Positions 7,151-14,208 of a DNA stretch of 14,208 nucleotides are shown piece by piece. Both the position numbers and the translations under genes were made by a program. The DNA is taken from contig CAUUMS010000033.1 in assembly GCA_963546395.1 (NCBI GenBank), forward strand, positions 1-14,208. The letters are read 5' to 3'. Source of the DNA: Bacteroides_D sp963546395 (GTDB lineage: Bacteria; Bacteroidota; Bacteroidia; Bacteroidales; CAJPTX01). The notes below the pieces were generated by a model. The model made no database searches. It saw only the letters and a list, made by a program, of their open reading frames with translations, and had not been told where the DNA came from. Each line of letters begins with the position of its first letter. Position 1 is the stretch's first letter.

Positions 7151-10100
7151 TAAGACTTTTGGGCACAATAGCAATCGTTCTGCTTGCTCAGGTGCCATTT
7201 CATGGGCTGAAGGCCCAGATGCGAGTACGCGACACCGCCGCCCTGGTGACGCTCTACCAGACGCATGACGGGCTCCCACAGTCGGATGTCACATGCATAT
7301 TCCGCGACTCGCACTCCATCATGTGGTTCGGCACGCGCGGGGGTCTGGCGCGCTACGATGGGGAGCAATTCATCCCCCTGCGGCACAACCCCATGGACTC
7401 CACCTCCATCGGCAGTAATGACATCCGCAGCATCCGGGAAGATCGGCAGGGTAACCTGTGGATTGCCACAGGGCATGGCGTCTCGCACTTCATGCGCGAG
7501 AGCCTGGTGTTCAAGAATTACGCCATCCAGGGCAACGGGCGCCCGCTCTTCAATCGCCAGGGAGCCGAATCGGTGCACGTGGATCGACGTGGGAATGTGT
7601 GGGTTATCACCGATGCGAGTCTAGAGCTCGTCGACACCCTCTCGGGCCGCGTGCGGGAGTACCCCTTCCCCGCGGGGCGGAGCTATCTGCCGGCCTGCAC
7701 CAAGCATGTCATCGGGGAGGATGCCCAGGGGCGGCTGTGGATCGTCATCCGGGGCGAGCTGCTCCTCTTCAGCATGCAGGATCTCGCCTTCGTCTCCGAC
7801 GAGGAGCTCACCGTGCTCCTGGCGGGGGCCTCCTACTCGAACGTCTCGGGCCTGGCCTTCTCCTCCAACGGCGCGCTCTGGATCTCGCAGCAAGGCAACC
7901 TCTACGGCTACCCCGAGCTGGGGATGGCCCCCACGGTGTACCCGATACCACTGGGTGAGCCGGGTACCAATCCGTATGAGGTGGGCTCCGTGTTCACGGA
8001 TGCTAACGGTATGCCGTGGTGCAGGGTCGCCAGCGGGCTCGTGCGGCTCGACCCTGAGAAACAAGTGTGGACGAAAGTGAGCTCTTTCTGGGAAAAGGGG
8101 AAGAAGATTGGCCCTATCCTGTTCGAGGCTTTCGATTTCACCGATCGGAACGTATTCTGGTTCTCCGCCAGCAATGGGGCGGTATGCTGGCGGCAGGCAG
8201 GGCCATTCATCGAGCAGTACAGCTACCGGATCTACGGTGCCCCCATGTTTGCAAGCCTGGATGTGCGAGCCATCTACAGTGCCGACGACCGGCGCATATG
8301 GGTGGGCACATGTGGTGGCGGGCTATCATGTCTCGATCGGCAGACGGGAGCTGTGATACCGGCCTCCAGGCGCACTCGGGACGGGGCACTACTATTAGAC
8401 ACCATCTACAGCCTGCTCAAGGTGCCCAACGATGCGCTGCACGCGGTGGCCCCCATGGGAATTGCACGGTATGACAGCGTGTCGGACAGCTGGTGGTCGG
8501 CCACGCACGGAGCGGGCACTGAGGGCACAAGCATTCCGCGCGGGTGGGGACAGTTCCACTGCGCCGTGCTACTCCCAAACGGGAAGATAGCACTGGGCGG
8601 GGAACGGGGGCTCTGTATCTACGACCCGATCACACGGCAGAATCACTGCACCCCTCGGTTCGATGAGCTGAACGTGACAGCCCTCGCTGCAGGGAACGAT
8701 AATCTGCTCTACGTGGGCACCGGCTCCAAGCTTGAGGTGTTCGACCTGCAAAGCGGGAACTCCACGGAGCTTCCCCTGACGACGGCCGACTCGGCACTGA
8801 TGCATGCGGATGGGCTCCGCATCTGCACGCTACGCACAACCTCCACGGGACAGCTGTACGTGGGCACGAACAACGGGATATACGTGTCGCAAGGGCGCGG
8901 GGGAGAGTTTGTGCGACTGCCAAGTAATGCCAGCTTCGTGGGTCAGAATGTGGCAGCCCTGCTGGATGATGAGGTGGGCAACGTCTGGAGCACCTCCGAC
9001 CGGTGGGTGGGCGAGTTCTCACGCACTGACGAGAGCTTCCACACCTACGGCGTGGCCGATGCGATAGACGTGGGGGAATTCAACGCCAATGCTGCATTCC
9101 GCTCATCGCAGGGCCGGCTATACTTTGGGGGTAAGAGCGGGATGGTACGCCTGGATACACGCATCCTGGATCAGCGTTACTCTGTGGCTCCCGTGATCCT
9201 GTCACAATGCTTGCTGGAGGGTCGAGCCACGCAGCGCATGGCACCCGTGCTGGCAGGCCGGCAGGTGGAGGTGCCCTCTGAGTTCAACTCCATCACCCTC
9301 GTCTTCTCCATGCTCGACTACGCGGCCCCTGGCACGGCACGGTACCAGTACATGGTGGAGGGCATTGCCGAGGATTGGCGCGATGTGCTGGGCGGGAATA
9401 CGCTCACCATCACCAATCTGCCACGGGGGAATTCGCGCATTCGCTACCGCGCCTCCAATCGGGAGGGTATCTGGGAAGAGGGGGAACCGTACACCCTTAT
9501 CATCCACGGCTCGCCCTGGACAAGCTGGATAGCTATTCTGGCCTACTCCCTGGTGGGTGTGGCCGCGCTGGTAGCCCTCTATTTGGCCTTTCGTAAACGT
9601 CACGCTAAAGCCGCAGTGGCTACCCCATCTGAGCGGCCCACCGCCACGGCTGAGGTGACGAGCGCAACGCACGAAGATGCGACCCACGCCCAAGAGGGGC
9701 TCATGCTGGCAGCCCGCACGCAGCAGGCACTGCTGCCGAGCGCAGAGAGAGTGGCTGCAATCTGTCCCGACTCGTTCGTCATCCACGCCCCGCAGAACAT
9801 TGTGGGCGGCGATTTCTACTGGGTGTCGCAGGCGGGGCCCTACGTGTACCTCGCAGTGGCCGATTGTACCGGGCATGGCATGGAGGGATTCCACCTCTCG
9901 ATGGTGGCCCTGACGCTCCTACGGTCGGCCATTCTGGAGCAGAGGGAGCGCAGCGCATCGCACATTCTCTCCACACTCAATGACGGTCTGATACAGGCCC
10001 AGAGCAGCGGAAACGCTGGCATATCGTTCAGCGAGGGGCTCGACATCTCCGTCTGCGTGATAGACACGGAGGGACAGGTGGTGGACTTTGCGGGCGCATT

Positions 10101-10500
10101 CCAGCGACTGGTGCATGTGACGCCGAACGGGATGACGATATACAAGGGCGATGCGGTATTTACGGGGGCATCGCCACGCACCTCGTACAGCTCGCACCGG
10201 GTGCACTACGAGCTCGACGATATGCTCTACCTGTTCAGCGACGGGTATGCAGATCAGTTCGGCGGGGAACGGGGCGAGAAGTTCCAGTTCGCACGATTCT
10301 GTGGCCTGCTGGAAGAGATCTCAACCCAGCCCTGCGAGCAGCAGAAGGCAACACTCCTGGAGCGGCTGCGCGAATGGCAGGGTAACCAGACGCAGGTGGA
10401 TGACATCACGGTGCTCGGGGTGCGGTGCCTGTTTACCAAGGAGCGGGCCCCACAACGGTCGGGCAATGTGGCACTGGCCGATCATCACCAGATGGCGTAG
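7138..10500 (+). CDS. Two-component-type beta-propeller sensor with SpoIIE/PP2C phosphatase
   Basis: Membrane sensor of 1120 residues, probably reading a periplasmic signal and dephosphorylating a cytoplasmic partner. A signal peptide or anchor covers about 1-26 (ending LKAQ). Residues 35-700 hold Reg_prop propeller repeats of the type LWIATGHGVSHF, IWVGTCGGGLS and LYVGTNNGIYV. A Y_Y_Y domain covers about 709-793, and one membrane helix about 795-817 is followed by RKRH. A Thr/Ala-rich linker leads to a SpoIIE domain from about 860. Its metal-binding acids are visible: Asp892 (GGDFYW), Asp909 (ADCTGHGM), Asp1035 (SDGYADQF) and Asp1088-1089 (VDDITVLG), so it should be active. There is no histidine kinase or receiver domain, unlike the Bacteroides hybrid sensors that share this periplasmic layout. 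The expected partner, an anti-sigma antagonist, is not in the window. The ATG at 7138 overlaps the UbiD stop; ATG 7144 is an alternative. Confidence 0.93.
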   Translation: MRMVIRLLGTIAIVLLAQVPFHGLKAQMRVRDTAALVTLYQTHDGLPQSDVTCIFRDSHSIMWFGTRGGLARYDGEQFIPLRHNPMDSTSIGSNDIRSIREDRQGNLWIATGHGVSHFMRESLVFKNYAIQGNGRPLFNRQGAESVHVDRRGNVWVITDASLELVDTLSGRVREYPFPAGRSYLPACTKHVIGEDAQGRLWIVIRGELLLFSMQDLAFVSDEELTVLLAGASYSNVSGLAFSSNGALWISQQGNLYGYPELGMAPTVYPIPLGEPGTNPYEVGSVFTDANGMPWCRVASGLVRLDPEKQVWTKVSSFWEKGKKIGPILFEAFDFTDRNVFWFSASNGAVCWRQAGPFIEQYSYRIYGAPMFASLDVRAIYSADDRRIWVGTCGGGLSCLDRQTGAVIPASRRTRDGALLLDTIYSLLKVPNDALHAVAPMGIARYDSVSDSWWSATHGAGTEGTSIPRGWGQFHCAVLLPNGKIALGGERGLCIYDPITRQNHCTPRFDELNVTALAAGNDNLLYVGTGSKLEVFDLQSGNSTELPLTTADSALMHADGLRICTLRTTSTGQLYVGTNNGIYVSQGRGGEFVRLPSNASFVGQNVAALLDDEVGNVWSTSDRWVGEFSRTDESFHTYGVADAIDVGEFNANAAFRSSQGRLYFGGKSGMVRLDTRILDQRYSVAPVILSQCLLEGRATQRMAPVLAGRQVEVPSEFNSITLVFSMLDYAAPGTARYQYMVEGIAEDWRDVLGGNTLTITNLPRGNSRIRYRASNREGIWEEGEPYTLIIHGSPWTSWIAILAYSLVGVAALVALYLAFRKRHAKAAVATPSERPTATAEVTSATHEDATHAQEGLMLAARTQQALLPSAERVAAICPDSFVIHAPQNIVGGDFYWVSQAGPYVYLAVADCTGHGMEGFHLSMVALTLLRSAILEQRERSASHILSTLNDGLIQAQSSGNAGISFSEGLDISVCVIDTEGQVVDFAGAFQRLVHVTPNGMTIYKGDAVFTGASPRTSYSSHRVHYELDDMLYLFSDGYADQFGGERGEKFQFARFCGLLEEISTQPCEQQKATLLERLREWQGNQTQVDDITVLGVRCLFTKERAPQRSGNVALADHHQMA

Positions 10501-10576
10501 GGCTAACGGCTCGGCGAGCGTTGTCACGGGCCAGATGGCTCGCTGACGCACGACTCACCAACAAGGGGTATAAAAG

Positions 10577-10614
10577 AATCCCCCGCGCATGCTAACTCGC
10601 ATACGCGGGGGATT
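10577..10614. terminator. Bidirectional intrinsic terminator
   Basis: A perfect 11-bp inverted repeat, AATCCCCCGCG at 10577-10587 and CGCGGGGGATT at 10604-10614, has a 16-base loop in which ATGC (10589-10592) and GCAT (10599-10602) can extend the stem after one mismatch. It is followed by TT and then AATA on the plus strand and by TTCTTTTAT on the minus strand. It sits between the stops of two convergent genes (10500 and 10636), so it likely terminates both. Confidence 0.9.
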
Positions 10615-10635
10615 TTAATATCCGCAGGCGGCTGA

Positions 10636-12753
10636 CTACTTCAACCAGTGATCGAGCCAACCGAAGAACTCATGCTGCCACACGATGGCATTCTGTGGCT
10701 TGGTGACAAAGTGGGTCTCCTCGGGGAACACCAAGAGGCGTGAGGGAATCCCCCGCAGCTGGGCCGCGTTGAACGCCTGAAGCCCCTCGGTGTACGCAAT
10801 GCGAAAATCGCGCTCACCCACGATGACCATGATGGGGGTATCCCACTTCTGCACCAGCTTATGCGGGCTGTTGGCATACGAACGCTGCGCAACGGCATTG
10901 CCCTTATCCCAGTAGGGGCCACCCAGATCGTGGTTGGGGAAGAAGGTCTCCTCGGTGGAGGCATAGAAGCTCTCGAGGTTGAACATGCCATTGTGGGCGA
11001 TGAAGGCCTTAAAACGCCCCTCGTGCACCCCTGCGAGGTAGTACACCGAGTAGCCCCCGTAGCTTGCGCCCACGGCCCCTAGATGCTCCTTGTCGCACCA
11101 GGGCTCCTTGGCTATATTGTCGATAGCCGTGAGGTAATCCCGGATGTTCTGCCCGCTATAATCCCCCGAGATCTGGCGGTTCCAGGCCTGCCCGAAGGAG
11201 GGCACACCGTGCCGATTGGGGGCAACAACCACATAGCCCTGCGAGGCCATCAGCTGGAGATTCCAACGGTAGCTCCAGAATTGGCTCACCGTGCTCTGGG
11301 GGCCACCCTGGCAGTAGAGGATGGTGGGGTACTTCTTGGCAGGGTCGAAGTGAGGCGGGTATACGATCCAGGTGAGCATAGTCCCGCCGTCTGTGGTCTT
11401 CATCTGCCGTCCCTCCACCTCGCTAAAGGACACCGCTTCGTAGATGAGCTGATTGATGTGCGTTAGCGGCTCGAAGGTGGTATCACGGAGCGTGTAGAGC
11501 TCGGGGGCACGATTGAGCTGCGAGCGTTGCACAACCCAGCTGCCATCAGCGGCCAGCCCCGCCCAGTTGATATCCCACTGGCCCTGCGTGAGCTGCGTAA
11601 CAGCCCCATCGGCCATGGTAAGCCTGAAGAGCTGATGCGTGCCATTGATTCCGCTCAGGATATACACTTCGGAGGCATCATCGCTCCACTGGTAGGCATC
11701 GGCATTACGATCGAAGTCGGGTAGCAGCTCACGCACCTCACCCGTGGCAAGATTGCAGTGCATCAGCATGGCCCGATCGCTCTCGTAGCCCGGGGTCAGC
11801 ATACGCTGCCACAGGAGCTGTGTGCCATCGGGGGAGAGCACCGGGTTACGGTCGTAGCCAGGATTTGGGGCTGTGAGGTTCGTGTGCGTCTTGGTAGCCA
11901 GGTCGTAGCGATAGACATCAGAATTGGTGGTGGTGGCGTACACGCGCCCCTGGCTCTTCTTGCAGGTGTAGAAGATGGCATCCCCCTTCGGGCTCCAGGC
12001 CACCTCCTCGGCGGAGAATCCGGGTGACATGGGGCAATCCCACGGTTGATCCTCAAGGAGGTCCTGCCCAGGCTCGGCCTTGCCATCCACCAGATCGGTC
12101 AGGAAGATGTGGCTATAGCGGCCATCTACCCAGTAGTCCCAGTGGCGGTACATCAGGCTATCGATGATGCGCACGTTGGCCTTGCTAAGGTTCGGGTAAC
12201 GATCGGATGTGGTCTGCTCCACCTGCACGAACTGGGCGTAAAGGAGACGAGCGGCATCGGGGGAGAACCAGAATGATTCGACCCCATCAGAAAATGAGGT
12301 GACCTGCTTTGGGGTCTGATTCTGCGCAGTCAAGAACACCTGCGCAGCCCCATCGACTACCTTCAGATAGGCAAAGTCGCCATTGGGGCCAACCCACTGC
12401 GGGGCCATAGCCCCCTCCTCTACCAGGATGGGCTCGGCCTCCCCCAACGTGTGACGATAGAGGCGCGTGGAGCCTCGGTTCTCGGCCACGCTGTAGTGCG
12501 TGACGGTGTAGAGGAGCTGCTTGCGATCGGGGGAGAGAACCATCCCACCAATTCGACCCATTTTCCATAGGATCTCGGGGGTGAATTTCCCCTCGGCGAG
12601 TTCCTGCCCGATAAGCGACTCGGGCTGCACGAGAGTTGCAGTGGGAGCTCCGTCCTGGGTGGCCGACTTCTCGGGGCCATCGCATGCCGCGAGCGCGGCC
12701 GCAGCCGTCAATGAAAGTGCTAGTACTGTAGTGAATCTCATGAGTTGCCGCAT
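10636..12753 (-). CDS. dpp5: Dipeptidyl-peptidase 5-like S9 peptidase, predicted lipoprotein
   Basis: Exported S9 serine peptidase of 705 residues that would release dipeptides from oligopeptides. Numbered from the ATG at 12753, residues 1-24 are a lipoprotein signal with lipobox LAAC and lipidated Cys24. A beta-propeller follows to about 430, then the hydrolase domain: Ser564 in GASYGGYS, Asp649 in GERDFRI and His681 in EETHFV. Blocks such as YCQGGPQSTVSQFWSYRWN, ISGDY.GQNIRDYL and GGPYWDKGNAVAQRSYA closely match P. gingivalis DPP5 as I remember it, including the C-terminal FFGWLDHWLK. Unlike that enzyme, which I recall as a soluble periplasmic protein, this copy has a lipobox. The TTG at 12759 is an unlikely start; ATG 12741 would give a tidy 20-residue signal ending in the same Cys. 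A promoter-like pair lies 41-72 bases upstream. Cleavage preference cannot be read from sequence. Confidence 0.92.
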   Translation of the reverse strand: MRQLMRFTTVLALSLTAAAALAACDGPEKSATQDGAPTATLVQPESLIGQELAEGKFTPEILWKMGRIGGMVLSPDRKQLLYTVTHYSVAENRGSTRLYRHTLGEAEPILVEEGAMAPQWVGPNGDFAYLKVVDGAAQVFLTAQNQTPKQVTSFSDGVESFWFSPDAARLLYAQFVQVEQTTSDRYPNLSKANVRIIDSLMYRHWDYWVDGRYSHIFLTDLVDGKAEPGQDLLEDQPWDCPMSPGFSAEEVAWSPKGDAIFYTCKKSQGRVYATTTNSDVYRYDLATKTHTNLTAPNPGYDRNPVLSPDGTQLLWQRMLTPGYESDRAMLMHCNLATGEVRELLPDFDRNADAYQWSDDASEVYILSGINGTHQLFRLTMADGAVTQLTQGQWDINWAGLAADGSWVVQRSQLNRAPELYTLRDTTFEPLTHINQLIYEAVSFSEVEGRQMKTTDGGTMLTWIVYPPHFDPAKKYPTILYCQGGPQSTVSQFWSYRWNLQLMASQGYVVVAPNRHGVPSFGQAWNRQISGDYSGQNIRDYLTAIDNIAKEPWCDKEHLGAVGASYGGYSVYYLAGVHEGRFKAFIAHNGMFNLESFYASTEETFFPNHDLGGPYWDKGNAVAQRSYANSPHKLVQKWDTPIMVIVGERDFRIAYTEGLQAFNAAQLRGIPSRLLVFPEETHFVTKPQNAIVWQHEFFGWLDHWLK

Positions 12754-12793
12754 TTGCAAATTAAGGGCTGATGAGCACGGCGCTCACCAGTGA

Positions 12794-12825
12794 CAAAGTT
12801 ACTCCAAAGGTGGGAGACGGCCAAG
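12794..12825 (-). promoter_or_regulatory. Candidate Bacteroidota promoter for the DPP5-like gene
   Basis: On the minus strand TAACTTTG (12794-12801) matches the TAnnTTTG -7 box exactly, and CTTG (12822-12825) lies 20 bases upstream as a one-mismatch -33 TTTG. Spacing and position fit a normal Bacteroidota promoter with a leader of about 35 bases before the ATG at 12753. Confidence 0.5.
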
Positions 12826-12916
12826 GAGCAGGCCCCGGCGCATGCGGTGCAATACTGGAGCGATGGGGATGGCAACGCAGGGCACTACGCGCAAGAAATA
12901 TGCAGCACATGGGCCC

Positions 12917-12942
12917 ATTGCCAAAAAGTTATAGTACCTTTG
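12917..12942 (+). promoter_or_regulatory. Candidate promoter of the tRNA cluster
   Basis: TACCTTTG at 12935-12942 is a perfect TAnnTTTG box 23 bases before the first tRNA base. ATTG at 12917-12920 sits 14 bases upstream as a weak -33 element. It is placed as expected for transcription of tRNA-Ala, tRNA-Arg and possibly tyrS. Confidence 0.55.
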
Positions 12943-12965
12943 TCCGTCCGTTTGGGAGTAGAGAC

Positions 12966-13039
12966 GGGGGTATAGCTCAGTTGGCTAGAGCGCTTGCTTC
13001 GCATGCAAGAGGTCGGGGGTTCGAATCCCCCTATCTCCA
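12966..13039 (+). tRNA. tRNA-Ala (anticodon CGC)
   Basis: A full cloverleaf of 74 bases. The acceptor arm GGGGGTA pairs with TATCTCC, including the G3-U70 wobble that is the alanyl-tRNA synthetase identity element. The D arm is GCTC/GAGC. The anticodon stem is CTTGC/GCAAG around loop TTCGCAT, with anticodon CGC at 13000-13002, reading GCG. The T arm is GGGGG/CCCCC around TTCGAAT, and the discriminator is A. CCA is not encoded (ACCC follows), so it must be added after transcription. Confidence 0.96.
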
Positions 13040-13093
13040 CCCCGAGTCCACCAATGCAATCCACCGTGTGGTGCGTGAGCGACGTGTTGCGCG

Positions 13094-13168
13094 GGCCCTA
13101 TAGTTCAAGGGATAGAACGGAAGTTTCCTAAACTTCAAATCCAGGTTCGAGTCCTGGTGGGGCTACCA
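13094..13168 (+). tRNA. tRNA-Arg (anticodon CCT)
   Basis: A full cloverleaf. The acceptor arm GGCCCTA pairs with TGGGGCT, with wobbles at G1-U72 and U6-G67. The D arm is GTTC/GAAC. The anticodon stem is GAAGT/ACTTC around loop TTCCTAA, with anticodon CCT at 13127-13129, reading AGG. The T arm is CCAGG/CCTGG around TTCGAGT, and the discriminator is A at 13165. CCA is encoded at 13166-13168, unlike the tRNA-Ala 54 bases upstream. Confidence 0.95.
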
Positions 13169-13235
13169 CCCCGGAGGGAATCCGCCCGTATGGTGCGGAG
13201 CCCCGATATTCGCCCCGGTCAGCACACCAAGAGTT

Positions 13236-14208
13236 ATGGCAGCGATGACGGAACGGAACTTTGTGGAGGAGCTCCGCTGGCGGGGTATGCTCCACGACAT
13301 GATGCCTGGCACAGAAGAGTTCCTGCTACAGGGGCCAACGGCCGGGTATGTGGGCATTGACCCAACGGCTTCATCGCTACACATCGGGCACCTGGTTTCC
13401 ATCATGCTACTGCGGCATTTCCAACGCTGCGGGCATCGCCCGGTGGTGCTCGTGGGTGGCGCCACGGGCATGATAGGTGACCCGTCGGGCAAGTCGCAGG
13501 AGCGGAATCTCCTCTCGCCCGAGGCGATAGAGGAGCACATCGCGGGTATCCGCCGACAGCTGGAGGGATTGCTCGACTTCAGCAGCGAATCCCCGAACCC
13601 GGCCACGCTCGTCAACAACTACGACTGGATTGGCCGCTACAGCTTCCTGGAGTTCATCCGAGAGATCGGCAAGCACATCACGGTGAACTACATGATGGCC
13701 AAGGATTCCGTGCAACGCCGCCTCAGCGGTGAGGCCGGTCATGACGGGCTCTCGTTCACCGAGTTCACCTACCAGCTAATACAGGGTGCCGACTTCCTGC
13801 ACCTACGGCGCGAGCACGGGGTGCATCTACAGATGGGGGGCTCAGACCAGTGGGGCAACATGACCACGGGCAGCGAGCTGATACGCCGCATCGATCGGGC
13901 TGAGGCCTATTGCCTCACCTGCCCGCTGATTAAGAAGTCGGACGGACGCAAATTCGGGAAGACGGAGCAGGGTAACATCTGGCTTGATGCGACCCTGACG
14001 ACACCCTACAAGTTCTACCAGTTCTGGCTCAACGTGAGCGACGAGGATGCCCAACGGTACCTGCGCATATTCACGATGCTTCCCCGCGAGACGATAGAGG
14101 CCCTGGAGGCAGAGCATGCCCAGGCACCGCATCAACGAGCCATGCAGCAGGCCCTGGCGCGTGAGGTGACTACCATGGTACACGGGCGCGACGAGTACGA
14201 AAAGGCCG
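13236..14208 (+). CDS. tyrS: Tyrosyl-tRNA synthetase, N-terminal part
   Basis: Charges tRNA-Tyr with tyrosine in the cytoplasm; class I synthetase. The window holds the first 324 codons of a protein normally about 420-430 residues, cut by the right edge. The N-terminal NFVEELRWRGML is typical. The HIGH-type motif LHIGH is at residues 48-52, and VGGATGMIGDPSGKS follows. The tyrosine-binding region includes FTEFTYQ and MGGSDQWGN. The KMSKS-type loop is KFGKT at 239-243, the usual form for TyrRS. The C-terminal S4-like RNA-binding domain is outside the window. ATG 13236 is chosen because AAGAG lies three bases before it; ATG 13245, three codons on, gives the start more typical of relatives. It is 67 bases after tRNA-Arg on the same strand with no terminator between, so co-transcription with the tRNAs is plausible. 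No T-box leader is seen. Confidence 0.96.
   Translation, partial: MAAMTERNFVEELRWRGMLHDMMPGTEEFLLQGPTAGYVGIDPTASSLHIGHLVSIMLLRHFQRCGHRPVVLVGGATGMIGDPSGKSQERNLLSPEAIEEHIAGIRRQLEGLLDFSSESPNPATLVNNYDWIGRYSFLEFIREIGKHITVNYMMAKDSVQRRLSGEAGHDGLSFTEFTYQLIQGADFLHLRREHGVHLQMGGSDQWGNMTTGSELIRRIDRAEAYCLTCPLIKKSDGRKFGKTEQGNIWLDATLTTPYKFYQFWLNVSDEDAQRYLRIFTMLPRETIEALEAEHAQAPHQRAMQQALAREVTTMVHGRDEYEKA

Noticed and set aside
9202..9894. Minus-strand frame of 230 codons inside the sensor gene
   Set aside because: Opposite a continuous, motif-supported Y_Y_Y/TM/SpoIIE coding region; composition is that of an antisense shadow.
10514..10546. Inverted repeat GCGAGC...GCTCGC after the sensor stop codon
   Set aside because: Only six base pairs with a long loop and no T-run; the strong terminator at 10577-10614 already explains transcription stop.
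12771..13103. Plus-strand frame of 110 codons across the region before and through tRNA-Ala
   Set aside because: It runs through a complete tRNA gene and the DPP5 promoter region and has no protein family features.
1..14208. CRISPR array, insertion sequence, prophage or defence cassette
   Set aside because: No regularly spaced repeats, transposase motifs, phage genes or defence proteins were seen; both tRNA genes have intact flanks without an integrase nearby.

Overview
The window is GC-rich, gene-dense chromosomal DNA that looks like the Bacteroidota, most likely the order Bacteroidales. The two S9 peptidases closely resemble, from memory, the Porphyromonas gingivalis prolyl tripeptidyl peptidase and dipeptidyl-peptidase 5. 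The class A PBP and TyrRS have Bacteroidales-style N-termini, one gene is a two-component-propeller (Reg_prop/Y_Y_Y) sensor, and several intergenic spots carry the Bacteroidota -7 promoter box TAnnTTTG. GC content seems higher than usual for Porphyromonas, so the genus is left open.

Layout. Positions 1-4766 hold a minus-strand block read in the order msrA, ptpA-like peptidase, MATE transporter, PBP1A (cut by the left edge). Gaps are 62, 4 and 91 bases, so it is probably one envelope/stress-related transcription unit. A stretch of roughly 500 bases (4767-5263) without a convincing gene separates it from a plus-strand pair: a long UbiD-type decarboxylase whose stop overlaps the start of a 1120-residue periplasmic beta-propeller sensor with a cytoplasmic SpoIIE/PP2C phosphatase. 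A strong bidirectional terminator (10577-10614) lies between that sensor and a convergent minus-strand DPP5-like lipoprotein peptidase. On the right, a plus-strand cluster holds tRNA-Ala(CGC), tRNA-Arg(CCT) and tyrS (cut by the right edge).

How the genes fit together. The two peptidases fit peptide-based nutrition: oligopeptides would be cut to tripeptides and dipeptides in the periplasm. MsrA, MATE and PBP1A serve oxidized-protein repair, export and wall synthesis. The UbiD protein is likely a prenyl-FMN decarboxylase, perhaps for menaquinone, and its translational overlap with a transmembrane sensor phosphatase is the least explained arrangement here. I do not see a clearly new multi-gene system. 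The best leads are that UbiD/sensor junction, which carries a textbook G-quadruplex motif on the template strand 48 bases before the sensor start, and a recurring TACCTTTG promoter box that also argues for a revised UbiD start.
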